Assembly (NCBI RefSeq): GCF_001542415.1
Contig: NZ_LNCU01000010.1
Location: forward strand, 157,012-203,383
Source of the DNA: Bradyrhizobium macuxiense
GTDB lineage: Bacteria; Pseudomonadota; Alphaproteobacteria; Rhizobiales; Xanthobacteraceae
Direction of reading: 5' to 3'
Length of the DNA: 46,372 nt
The notes beneath the pieces were generated by a model. The model did no database searches. It saw only the letters and a list, made by a program, of their open reading frames with translations, and was not told where the DNA came from. Position numbers and translations under genes: made by a program. Of this stretch, positions 1 through 12,165 are shown in pieces (within the stretch, counting starts at the first letter, position 1; each line of letters starts with the position of its first letter).

Positions 1-884
1 CCCGCCGCAAGCGTCCCGCGAAGCAGCCGGTGATCGATCGCGAGCCACCGAATCATTTCATCCAGACGATCGAGCGCTATCTGCCGCGCCGCGTCGGCCT
101 AGCCGCGACGCTCGCGATCCTGTTCGGCAGTGCCGGCTTCGGCATCGTCAGGGGCGGCCATGTCGACGAGTTCGTCACGGCGCTGAACGATACCCGTAAC
201 GCGCTCGCCAATGCCGCGGGTTTCCGCATCACCACGGTCGGCATCAACGGCCGCAAGCAGCTGACCCAGGACGAGGTGCTCGCGATCGGCGGCATCAATG
301 GCCGCTCCTCGCTGCTCTTCCTCGACGCCGAGACCGTACGCGACCGGCTGAAGGCCAATCCCTGGATCGCCGACGCCACGATCCTGAAGCTCTATCCAGG
401 CCGGCTGCAGATCGACATCGTCGAGCGCTCCGCATTCGCGCTGTGGCAGGAGGACGGCAAGCTCGCCGTCATCGCCTCCGACGGTGCGGTGCTCGAACCC
501 TATGTCACGCGTCGTTTCCTGAAACTGCCGCTGGTGGTGGGGAAGGGCGCCGAGTCCCACGCTCATGATTTCCTCGCGCTGCTCGATCGCTATCCGCAGG
601 TGCGTTCGGTGACCAAGGCCGCGATCTATGTCGGCGAACGGCGCTGGAACCTGCGCCTCAAGGACGGCCTCGACGTTCGCCTGCCCGAGAACGACGTCGG
701 CAATGCGCTCGCCGCGCTCTCCAAGCTCGACAAGGACGAGAAGCTATTCTCGCGCGACATCGTCGCCATCGACATGCGCCTGCCGGATCGCCTGGTCGTG
801 CAATTGTCCGACGACGCCGCCAAGGCGCGCGAAGAGCTGTTCAAGGACAAGAAGCCCAAGAAGAAGCCGGGTGACACCGCATGA
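1..884 (+). CDS. ftsQ: Cell division protein FtsQ (5' end outside window)
   Basis: FtsQ is a bitopic inner-membrane divisome protein that links early (FtsA/FtsZ) and late (FtsB/L, FtsW/I) components. The reading frame is open to the left edge, so the N-terminus is missing; a GTG at 30 exists but lies inside an Arg/Lys-rich cytoplasmic tail and is unlikely to be the real start. Counting from that GTG, one transmembrane helix lies at about residues 22-42. A POTRA domain follows from about residue 66 (FRITTVGINGRKQLTQDEV), then the beta domain with VERSAFALWQ, and a Lys-rich C-terminus. The stop overlaps the ftsA start (ATGA), so the two are probably translationally coupled. The family call is firm; only the start is unknown. 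Confidence 0.95.
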   Translation, partial: RRKRPAKQPVIDREPPNHFIQTIERYLPRRVGLAATLAILFGSAGFGIVRGGHVDEFVTALNDTRNALANAAGFRITTVGINGRKQLTQDEVLAIGGINGRSSLLFLDAETVRDRLKANPWIADATILKLYPGRLQIDIVERSAFALWQEDGKLAVIASDGAVLEPYVTRRFLKLPLVVGKGAESHAHDFLALLDRYPQVRSVTKAAIYVGERRWNLRLKDGLDVRLPENDVGNALAALSKLDKDEKLFSRDIVAIDMRLPDRLVVQLSDDAAKAREELFKDKKPKKKPGDTA

Positions 885-2197
885 CCGGCCTCGACCGCAA
901 CCTGACCCCGAAGACCCGTCCGATGCAGAAGCGCACCGCGCTGGTGGCGTCGCTTGACGTCGGCTCCAGCAAGATCGCCTGCATGATCGCGCGGCTGAAG
1001 CCCTCGCCGCCGAACGAGGCACTGCGCGGCCGCAGCCATGCGGTGGAGCTGATCGGCTACAGCCAGATCCAGTCGCGCGGCGTCAAGGCCGGCTCCGTGG
1101 TCGATTTGACCGAATGCGAGAAGGCGGTGCGCCATGCCGTGGCGCTGGCCGAGCGCATGGCCAAGGTCCGCGTCGAGTCCGTCCTGCTGTCGGTGTCCGG
1201 CGGCCGGCTGCATGGTCAACTCGTTGAAGCCGCTGCCGATATCCGCGGCGGCTCGGTCACGTCGGACGACATCAGCCGGGTCACCTCGGCCGGCATGCGC
1301 CACGCCACCGCTGCGGGCCGCACCGTTCTGCACGCGCTGCCGGTCGGCTACGCGCTCGACGGCGTCAAGGGCATCCGCGATCCGCGCGGCATGGTGGCGC
1401 GGCAGTTCGGCGTCGACATGAACGTGGTGACGTCGGACGCCACCGTCGCCAAGAACCTGATGCTCGTGGTCGAACGGTGCCATCTCAACGTCGAAGCGAT
1501 GGCGGCGAGCCCCTATGTCGCCGGCCTGTCGGTCCTGACCGACGACGAGTTCGACCTCGGTGCTGCCGTCGTCGAGATGGGCGCGGGATCGACGACGATC
1601 GCGACCTATTCCGGCGGGCGCTTCGTGCACGCGTCCGGATTTGCGCTCGGCGGGCAACACATCACGATGGATCTTGCACGCGGCATCGGAGCGTGCATTG
1701 CGGATGCCGAGCGAATCAAGACTTTATACGGCACGGTGCTGACCGGTGGTTCGGATTCGCGCGAGCTGATGTCCGTCCCGACTGCAGGCGATGATCGGGA
1801 GACTCCGCAAATCGTGTCCCGCGCCACGATCGCGAACATTGTCCGGCATCGCGCCGAGGAGATTTTTGAGATGGTCCGTGACCGGCTCGCGGATTCCCCC
1901 TTTGCGGCTGAGCCGAGGGCCGGCGTCGTGCTGAGCGGCGGCGCGTCCCAGCTCACCGGCACCGTCGAGCTTGCCACCCGCATCCTGAACCGCCAGGTCC
2001 GCATCGGCCGCCCGCTCGGCTTCGGCCGGCTGCCGAGCGAGGCGAAGGGCGCCTCGTTCTCGGTGCCCTCGGGCCTGCTGGTCTATCCGCAATACGCTCA
2101 TCTTGAACATGTCGAACCGCGGCGCACGCGGCAGCTCAAGACAGGGACTGACGGTTACTTTGGAAAGGTCGGACGATGGCTTCGCGAGGGCTTCTGA
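881..2197 (+). CDS. ftsA: Cell division ATPase FtsA
   Basis: FtsA is the actin-like ATPase that tethers FtsZ to the inner membrane through a C-terminal amphipathic helix and recruits later divisome proteins. The 438-residue product is of normal length. It has the actin-fold phosphate-1 motif (SLDVGSSKIACMIA, about residues 24-37), a second nucleotide-binding segment (AAVVEMGAGSTTIATYS) and the GVVLSGGASQLTG adenosine motif near residue 350. The C-terminus (YFGKVGRWLREGF) fits the membrane-targeting amphipathic helix. The start overlaps the ftsQ stop by four bases. It lies 89 bp before ftsZ in the usual dcw order. Confidence 0.97.
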   Translation: MTGLDRNLTPKTRPMQKRTALVASLDVGSSKIACMIARLKPSPPNEALRGRSHAVELIGYSQIQSRGVKAGSVVDLTECEKAVRHAVALAERMAKVRVESVLLSVSGGRLHGQLVEAAADIRGGSVTSDDISRVTSAGMRHATAAGRTVLHALPVGYALDGVKGIRDPRGMVARQFGVDMNVVTSDATVAKNLMLVVERCHLNVEAMAASPYVAGLSVLTDDEFDLGAAVVEMGAGSTTIATYSGGRFVHASGFALGGQHITMDLARGIGACIADAERIKTLYGTVLTGGSDSRELMSVPTAGDDRETPQIVSRATIANIVRHRAEEIFEMVRDRLADSPFAAEPRAGVVLSGGASQLTGTVELATRILNRQVRIGRPLGFGRLPSEAKGASFSVPSGLLVYPQYAHLEHVEPRRTRQLKTGTDGYFGKVGRWLREGF

Positions 2198-2286
2198 TGA
2201 CCGCACTTCGGCTCAAGGCATTTTCACCAACTCCCGCGGCCGCCGGCCGGGGCGAACCAACGCGCGCGTAATCGAGAGAGGCAACC

Positions 2287-4086
2287 ATGGCACTCAATCT
2301 GACCCCCCCTGACATCAGCGAGCTGAAACCGCGGATCACTGTCTTCGGCGTCGGTGGCGCGGGCGGTAACGCCGTCAACAACATGATCACCGCCGGGTTG
2401 CAGGGCGTCGACTTCGTCGTCGCCAACACCGACGCGCAGGCGCTGACCATGTCGAAGGCGCAGCGCATCATCCAGATGGGCACCCAGGTCACCCAGGGCC
2501 TCGGCGCCGGTTCGCAGCCCGATGTCGGCGCAGCCGCCGCGCAGGAAGTCATCGACGAGCTGCGCGATCATCTCACCGGCGCCAACATGGTGTTCGTCAC
2601 CGCCGGCATGGGCGGCGGCACCGGCACCGGCGCTGCACCCGTGATCGCCAAGGCCGCGCGCGAGATGGGCATCCTCACGGTCGGCGTCGTGACCAAGCCG
2701 TTCCACTTCGAAGGCCAGCGCCGCATGCGCACCGCCGAGTCCGGCATCGCCGAACTGCACAAGGTGGTCGACACGCTCCTGATCATCCCGAACCAGAACC
2801 TGTTCCGGGTCGCCAACGAGAAGACCACCTTCGCGGACGCCTTCGCGATGGCCGACCAAGTGCTCTATTCGGGCGTCGCCTGCATCACCGACCTGATGGT
2901 CAAGGAGGGTCTGATCAACCTCGACTTCGCCGACGTCCGCGCCGTGATGCGCGAGATGGGCAAGGCGATGATGGGGACTGGCGAGGCCACCGGCGAGAAG
3001 CGCGCGCTGACCGCCGCCGAAGCCGCGATCGCCAACCCGCTGATCGACGACTCATCGATGAAGGGCGCCCGCGGCCTCCTGATCTCGATCACCGGCGGCA
3101 AGGACCTGACCCTGTTCGAGGTCGACGAAGCCGCCACCCGCATCCGCGAGGAGGTCGATGCCGACGCCAACATCATCGTCGGCGCCACCTTCGACGAATC
3201 GCTCGACGGCGTCATCCGCGTCTCGGTGGTTGCGACCGGCATCGAGCAGGCCGCGATCGCTTCCCGAGCCCAGGCGCCCGCACCGCAGTCGGGTGGTTCG
3301 CCGGAGAGCCGGCTGGCCGATCTCACCGCGCGCCTGCGCGCCGACAACCAGCGTCTCGCCGAGCGCGCGCAGAAGCTGGATCCGCCTACCGGCGTGACGG
3401 TTGCTCCGATTGCCGCGCCGCAGTCCGCCGCTGCACCGCAGCCGCGTCCTCCGGCCGGTAATAATGTCGAGCGTGCGGCCCTCGCAGCGATCGCTGCCGC
3501 GGTTGCCCCGGAACACCCTGCTGCGCCGATGCAGCCGGCGTCCTACGGTGACGTCACCGTGCGCCCGATCGCCCAGAAGCCGTCGCTGTTCCCCGATCAC
3601 GACGTGGCCCGGGCCGAGCAGCACGAGCCGATGCCGCCCGAGACCTTCATCCCGCAAGCGGCCGAGCGTTCCCCGGTCCGCGCCCCGCGGATGCCGAAGT
3701 TCGAGGACCTTCCGATGCCGGCGCAGGCGGAACTCCGCCAGGCCCGCGGCGAGGGCGAGGAGGAACATCCGCAGAAGACCCGGTTGTCGCTGCTGCAGCG
3801 GCTCGCCAATGTCGGCCTCGGCCGTCGCGACGAAGAGACCGAGCCGCCGATCGCGGCCCGCGCCTCAGGTCCCGCGATGCCCACGATGCCGCCGCTGCCC
3901 GAGCGCAGGTCGGCCCGCAGCGTCGCGCAGCAGATCGCCCAGAACGAATCACCGGTATCGGAATATGCGAAGCGGCCCGCGCCGCAGGGATTGGACGCTC
4001 ATGGGCGGCCGGCATCTGTTGCACCCGTGCCACAGGGCGACGACCATCTTGATATCCCGGCCTTCCTGCGCCGGCAGGCCAACTGA
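2287..4086 (+). CDS. ftsZ: Cell division GTPase FtsZ with long linker
   Basis: FtsZ is the tubulin-like GTPase that polymerises into the cytokinetic ring. The 599-residue protein has the nucleotide-binding loop [13 protein letters not shown] (residues 21-33), the tubulin signature [10 protein letters not shown] (109-118) and the T7 catalytic loop NLDFADV (211-217). The globular core ends near residue 320. About 260 residues of Pro/Ala/Arg-rich, probably disordered linker follow, and then the conserved C-terminal peptide [13 protein letters not shown] (from residue 585) that binds FtsA and other partners. A long linker is normal in alphaproteobacteria; E. coli FtsZ is about 383 residues. The start is preceded by a purine-rich RBS (gagagg). 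A rho-independent terminator follows the stop. Confidence 0.98.
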   Translation: MALNLTPPDISELKPRITVFGVGGAGGNAVNNMITAGLQGVDFVVANTDAQALTMSKAQRIIQMGTQVTQGLGAGSQPDVGAAAAQEVIDELRDHLTGANMVFVTAGMGGGTGTGAAPVIAKAAREMGILTVGVVTKPFHFEGQRRMRTAESGIAELHKVVDTLLIIPNQNLFRVANEKTTFADAFAMADQVLYSGVACITDLMVKEGLINLDFADVRAVMREMGKAMMGTGEATGEKRALTAAEAAIANPLIDDSSMKGARGLLISITGGKDLTLFEVDEAATRIREEVDADANIIVGATFDESLDGVIRVSVVATGIEQAAIASRAQAPAPQSGGSPESRLADLTARLRADNQRLAERAQKLDPPTGVTVAPIAAPQSAAAPQPRPPAGNNVERAALAAIAAAVAPEHPAAPMQPASYGDVTVRPIAQKPSLFPDHDVARAEQHEPMPPETFIPQAAERSPVRAPRMPKFEDLPMPAQAELRQARGEGEEEHPQKTRLSLLQRLANVGLGRRDEETEPPIAARASGPAMPTMPPLPERRSARSVAQQIAQNESPVSEYAKRPAPQGLDAHGRPASVAPVPQGDDHLDIPAFLRRQAN

Positions 4087-4112
4087 AGTTTGTTACAACC
4101 TTGACCACCAAG

Positions 4113-4141
4113 AAGGCCCCGGCGGGAACCGCCGGGGCCTT
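4113..4141 (+). terminator. Rho-independent terminator after ftsZ
   Basis: A perfect 11-bp GC stem (4115-4125 with 4129-4139) plus two A-T pairs encloses a GAA loop. The run TTTGTCTTT follows on the + strand. It starts 27 bp after the ftsZ stop and should end the ftsQAZ transcript, so lpxC probably has its own promoter. Confidence 0.9.
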
Positions 4142-4438
4142 TGTCTTTGGGCTGAGATCGTGTCAGAGTCCGGTGATCAAACGACTGATATTAAATGATT
4201 AATTATTCTTTTCGTGGTGAGGTGGCGCGTTTCGGAAGGCCCGTTTCGCTGTCGCAATTTGGTTAACCTTGGGCGCGAATGCGGCAGAGATGGGGTAACA
4301 ATCGGTAAAGAAGCGTGAGTTGGCGCGGTTTGGGCCAAACACTATGGTCTGCCCGTGACTTGGGGAGCTCAAGCGAGTCGGCCTTGGGGAAGTTGGCCAC
4401 TTGATTTGAGTGAAGTCGGGTAGTGTGGGCATTATCGA
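4142..4438 (+). promoter_or_regulatory. AT-richer leader and promoter region of lpxC
   Basis: No gene is visible between the ftsZ terminator and lpxC. The stretch is clearly AT-richer than its surroundings, especially at 4185-4215, as expected for a promoter region. A palindromic GGTTAACC at 4261-4268 contains TTAACC, which resembles a CtrA half-site, and two TTAA motifs lie four bases apart near 4192-4203. No full CtrA site (TTAA-N7-TTAA) and no convincing -35/-10 pair was found, so the exact promoter is not placed. Confidence 0.4.
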
Positions 4439-5401
4439 ATGAAATTTAGCCGCCAAACAACGCTTCGGTCGCAAGCCACCGTGACGGGCGTCGGCGTTCA
4501 TTCTGGTCAACCTGTCAATCTTACCTTGGGACCCGCGCCGGTCGACGCCGGTTTCGTTTTCGTCCGCACCGGTCTTGAAGGTGCCGATCGCGAAATCCAG
4601 GCCACTGCCGACGGCGTGATCGCAACAGATTTTGCGACGGTGCTGGGTGACCGCGAAGGTCCGCTGGTTTCCACCGCTGAACATGTACTCGCCGCGCTGC
4701 GCGGCATGGGCGTCGACAACGCCATCATCGAGGTCGATGGTCCCGAAGTTCCGATCATGGACGGCAGCGCCGCGGCGTTCGTCGCAGCGATCGATCAGGC
4801 CGGCATCGTCACCCAGCCCGCCGTCCGCCGTTTCATCCAAGTGCTGAAGCCGGTGCAGGTCAAGATGGGCGAATCGGTCGGCGAGCTGCGTCCGTTTGCC
4901 GGCGGTTTCCGCGCCGAGGTCGAGATCGACTTCACCAACCCGGTGATCGGCCGCCAGAGCTTGTCCTTCGATCTCTCGCCGGAAGGCTTCCGTCGCGACA
5001 TCGCACGCGCCCGGACCTTCGGCTGCGTAGCCGACACGGCCCGCCTCTGGAGCGCGGGCTTTGCGCTCGGCGCGTCCTTCGAGAATACCGTGGTGTTCGA
5101 CGAAACCCGCCTGCTCAATCCCGAGGGGCTGCGCTACGCCGACGAATGCGTCCGCCACAAGGTTCTCGACGTGATCGGCGACCTCTCGCTGGCCGGCCTG
5201 CCGCTGCTCGGCATCTACCGCTCGAAGCGCGGCGGTCACAAGCTTAATAACGCGGTGCTGCGGGCGTTTCTCGCCGACCGCAGTGCGTGGCGAGTGGTCG
5301 AGGCGGAAACCGCACGGCGGCCATCCCGCAGCCACGTCGAGGCCGGCGCAGGCACGGTGGGCGGCTTGATTGCCCCGGCGTACGGCCCGGACGTGTCCTG
5401 A
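4439..5401 (+). CDS. lpxC: UDP-3-O-acyl-N-acetylglucosamine deacetylase LpxC
   Basis: LpxC is the zinc deacetylase that catalyses the first committed step of lipid A synthesis, in the cytoplasm at the inner membrane. The 320-residue length is normal. The zinc ligands match the E. coli enzyme closely: H82 (STAEHVLAAL), H240 and D244 (RHKVLDVIGD), with the catalytic H267 in RGGHKLNN. The N-terminal TLRSQATVTGVGVHSG is typical of the family. Its position downstream of ftsZ and upstream of bamD is common in proteobacteria. A purine-rich stretch lies upstream of the ATG but no strong RBS is evident. Confidence 0.97.
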   Translation: MKFSRQTTLRSQATVTGVGVHSGQPVNLTLGPAPVDAGFVFVRTGLEGADREIQATADGVIATDFATVLGDREGPLVSTAEHVLAALRGMGVDNAIIEVDGPEVPIMDGSAAAFVAAIDQAGIVTQPAVRRFIQVLKPVQVKMGESVGELRPFAGGFRAEVEIDFTNPVIGRQSLSFDLSPEGFRRDIARARTFGCVADTARLWSAGFALGASFENTVVFDETRLLNPEGLRYADECVRHKVLDVIGDLSLAGLPLLGIYRSKRGGHKLNNAVLRAFLADRSAWRVVEAETARRPSRSHVEAGAGTVGGLIAPAYGPDVS

Positions 5402-5652
5402 GCGTCACGGCCGACGTCGTTCAGGTCCAGATTTCCGCAGTCTCCACAGCAGGTCACAGGCGTGTCCGGTCGCCTTATTCCGGGCGGAATGGCTACGTAT
5501 TCGGTTGGTGAACGGCCATTTTTTGGCTAAACAGGCCGGCGCCCGCGCGACACGGCGCCAATGGTACGGGGTTTTTGGTGTCCATGATCGCGGTTCATGG
5601 ACGAAGTGGGCTTCGCCGTTAACCGCATCAAAGGCGTCAGGTTCTATATTTC

Positions 5653-6558
5653 ATGTCGGCAAAGCGTATGACGCTCGAACTCGATCATTCTGACGTCTCC
5701 GGCCTGAAGCGGGCCGCCCGCGCGCTGCGTTTCGCGGCGGGCCTTGTCGTGCTTGCGCTGCCGCTCAGCGGCTGCGGCACCGGCGCGCTGTGGGACAAGT
5801 TCATGGCCAAGGACGACACGTTCGTCGATGAGCCCGCGGACAAGCTCTACAATGAGGGCTTGTACATGATGAACGAGAAGAAGGATCTGAAGGCCGCTTC
5901 GAAGAAGTTCGAGGAAGTCGACCGGCAGCATCCCTATTCAGAGTGGGCGCGCAAGTCGCTCTTGATGTCGGCCTACTCCTATTACCAGGCCGGCGACTAC
6001 GATAGCTGCATCGGTTCTGCGACCCGTTACGTCACGCTGCATCCCGGCAGTCCGGACGCGGCCTACGCCCAGTACCTGATCGCAGCATCGCATTTCGACC
6101 AGATCCCGGACATCTCCCGCGACCAGGGCCGCACCGAGAAGGCGATCGCGGCGCTCGAAGAGGTGGTCCGCAAGTATCCGACCTCTGAATACGCCACCTC
6201 GGCCAAGACCAAGATCGAGGCTGCGCGCGACCAGCTCGCCGGCAAGGAAATGGCGGTCGGCCGCTACTACATGGAGAAGCGCGACTTCACCGCGGCGATC
6301 AACCGCTTCAAGACGGTGGTCACGCAGTACCAGACCACCCGCCACGTCGAAGAGGCGCTCTACCGGCTCACCGAGGCCTATATGGCGATCGGTATTGCCG
6401 GCGAGGCACAGACCGCAGCCGCCGTGCTCGGGCACAATTTTCCGGACAGCCGCTGGTACAAGGACGCCTATAATCTAGTAAAGTCCGGCGGTCTCGAGCC
6501 GAGCGAGAATCAGGGGTCCTGGATCAGCCGGACCTTCAAGAAGATAGGTCTCGGCTAG
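5653..6558 (+). CDS. bamD: Outer membrane assembly lipoprotein BamD
   Basis: BamD (ComL/YfiO) is a lipoprotein of the BAM complex that helps insert beta-barrel proteins into the outer membrane. The N-terminus has a hydrophobic stretch ending in a lipobox (LPLSGC; lipidated Cys41 from this start). Tetratricopeptide-like helical pairs follow (for example YNEGLYMMNEKKDLKAASKK and YSYYQAGDYDSCIGSATRYV), as expected for the five-TPR fold. The 301 residues are slightly more than the E. coli protein. A second in-frame ATG at 5668 could be the true start and would leave a more usual signal peptide. It sits 13 bp upstream of recN and probably shares its transcript. Confidence 0.95.
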   Translation: MSAKRMTLELDHSDVSGLKRAARALRFAAGLVVLALPLSGCGTGALWDKFMAKDDTFVDEPADKLYNEGLYMMNEKKDLKAASKKFEEVDRQHPYSEWARKSLLMSAYSYYQAGDYDSCIGSATRYVTLHPGSPDAAYAQYLIAASHFDQIPDISRDQGRTEKAIAALEEVVRKYPTSEYATSAKTKIEAARDQLAGKEMAVGRYYMEKRDFTAAINRFKTVVTQYQTTRHVEEALYRLTEAYMAIGIAGEAQTAAAVLGHNFPDSRWYKDAYNLVKSGGLEPSENQGSWISRTFKKIGLG

Positions 6559-6571
6559 GAATTGTCCTCGC

Positions 6572-10424
<3,853 letters not shown>

Positions 10425-10453
10425 GCGGCGCTGTCGCCTCATTCTCCGCCGCC

Positions 10454-10551
10454 ATCACCCGCGCATGCGCATGCGGGTGATCCAGTATTCCAGAGGCACC
10501 AATGGAATACAGATCAGCCACGGCGTACTGGATCCCCGCATTCGCGGGGAT
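10454..10551. repeat. Paired-hairpin intergenic repeat, copy 1
   Basis: Two hairpins face each other between the convergent ligA and MFS genes. The left has arms 10454-10462 and 10473-10481 (9 bp). The right has arms 10532-10539 and 10544-10551 (8 bp). The flanks are inverted relative to each other (ccagtattcc and cgtactgga). A second copy with the same layout lies at 12039-12133. REP/BIME-like behaviour or bidirectional termination is possible; there is no T-run. Confidence 0.75.
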
Positions 10552-10582
10552 GACGACGGGAGAGAGGGCTCGAGCACACCTC

Positions 10583-11884
10583 TCACATGATCCCGCCTTC
10601 CTCCTCCTCCGCTTGCTCGATCAGCTCCTCGCTGACCACCACGTTGCGCCGTGGCACGACGAAGATCATCGTGCAGGCACAGGCGAGCGAGATCGCGAAG
10701 ATCGCTGACGTCAGCGGCAGGGTGGTGGCGGAGTGGCCGCCGAGATAGGCGCCGAATTGCGAGATCAGCGAGCCGATTCCCTGCTGCAGGAAGCCCATGG
10801 CGCCCGAGGCGGTGCCGGCGGCTTCAGGACGGATGCTGATAGCGCCGGCGGCGGAATTGGCCATCACGAAGGCATTGGCGACCATCACGATCATCTGGGT
10901 GCCGAACAGCCAGGACGGAGCCTGGTTCATGCCGGTGAAACTCAAGACCAGGTTCAACAGGCTGCCGCCGACCTGCAGCGCGAGGCCGAACCAGATCAGC
11001 TTCTCCAGCGAATGCCGCGGCGCGAACCGCACGCACAGCAGATTGCCGACGAGATAGGCAAAGCCCGTGCACGCAAACCATGCGCCGTATTCGGCGCTAC
11101 TGCGGCCCATCTGCGTCACCACGATGTAGGGGCCGCCGCCGGCGAAGGCGAAGATGATCTGCGAGGCCAGCACCTGGCACAGCATGTAGCCGACGAAGGC
11201 GCGGCTGCGCATCAGCTTGCCGAGGTCGCCGCGAAAGCTGGGGCTGTCGGTGCGATCGCGGCGGGTTTCCGGCAAGGCCAGCGCGATGAAGACCGTCACC
11301 GTCAGTGACGCTGCGGTGATGAGGTAGAGGATCGCGCGCCAGCCGAACGCGGTTTCGAGAAGGCCGCCGGTCAGCGGGCTCACCATCTGCGCGATCATCA
11401 GCGCGGCGACGACGAGGCTGATCATGGCACCGACCCGCTCGCGCGGATAGAGATCGCGGATGATGGCGCGGCTGATCACCATGCCGCTGGCGCCGCCGAG
11501 CGCCTGGAAGAAGCGTGCGGCGATCAACTGCGGCAGGGTTTGGGCAAACACCGAGCCGATGCCGGCTGCGACCATCAGGCCGAGGCCGGCGAGCAGCACC
11601 GGACGGCGGCCGAACTTGTCGGACAGCGGCCCCATGATCAGCTGCGACAGCGCGATGCCGACCATGTAGAGCGACACCGTCATCTGCGCGATCGAGATGT
11701 CGCGCTCGAACGTCGTCGCCAGCACGGGCAGCGCCGGAACCAGCATGTAGAGCGAGATCGGCGCCACGCCCGTCATGACGACGAGCATCAGCAGCATGAC
11801 CTTCGATGTCGCGATGTTATCCTTGATGTTGTCTTTAATGTTGTCTTGGGCCGCGCCGGGCGGCTTGCCCATCACGCCGTGCAT
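10583..11884 (-). CDS. Bcr/CflA-type MFS drug efflux transporter
   Basis: This is a predicted inner-membrane proton-driven exporter of the 12-helix major facilitator superfamily, DHA1 Bcr/CflA subgroup. The 433-residue protein has MFS motif A (GPLSDKFGRRP, about residues 85-95) and the RAIIRDLYPRERVGAMIS segment characteristic of this subgroup. The family exports bicyclomycin, sulfonamides or related compounds; the substrate here is unknown. The cytoplasmic N-terminus holds a small tandem repeat, DNIK-DNIK-DNI (residues 14-24), encoded by a 12-base unit. M5 could also serve as the start. It is convergent with ligA. Confidence 0.9.
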   Translation of the reverse strand: MHGVMGKPPGAAQDNIKDNIKDNIATSKVMLLMLVVMTGVAPISLYMLVPALPVLATTFERDISIAQMTVSLYMVGIALSQLIMGPLSDKFGRRPVLLAGLGLMVAAGIGSVFAQTLPQLIAARFFQALGGASGMVISRAIIRDLYPRERVGAMISLVVAALMIAQMVSPLTGGLLETAFGWRAILYLITAASLTVTVFIALALPETRRDRTDSPSFRGDLGKLMRSRAFVGYMLCQVLASQIIFAFAGGGPYIVVTQMGRSSAEYGAWFACTGFAYLVGNLLCVRFAPRHSLEKLIWFGLALQVGGSLLNLVLSFTGMNQAPSWLFGTQMIVMVANAFVMANSAAGAISIRPEAAGTASGAMGFLQQGIGSLISQFGAYLGGHSATTLPLTSAIFAISLACACTMIFVVPRRNVVVSEELIEQAEEEEGGIM

Positions 11885-12038
11885 TCAGGTCCGATCCTGT
11901 CGTCTCAATCGGACTGTAGCGATCTCGCCCGCGCGGAATACGTGTGTTTCGGCATGCGGCCATGCGATTTCGGGAGACGCGGCGAAGTGTTTCGTCCCGC
12001 GCAATTAGGTTGCTGGCGTCGGTAGCGAATTCCGCTGT

Positions 12039-12133
12039 CGTCCTCCGCGAAAGCGGGGGACCCAGTATCCCAGAGGCAGCAGTTTTAATCCGATGGGCCG
12101 CGGCGTACTGGATCCCCCGCATGCGCGGGGGAT
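12039..12133. repeat. Paired-hairpin intergenic repeat, copy 2
   Basis: This has the same design as the element at 10454-10551. The left half is an imperfect hairpin near 12040-12060. A cccagtatccc segment, an unrelated middle, and the inverted cgtactgga follow. The right half is a perfect 9-bp hairpin (12112-12120 with 12125-12133). It lies in the 281-bp gap between the MFS gene start and the aminopeptidase stop, both on the minus strand. Confidence 0.75.
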
Positions 12134-12165
12134 GACACCAAGTGTGGGGGACGATGCTTGCGCGG

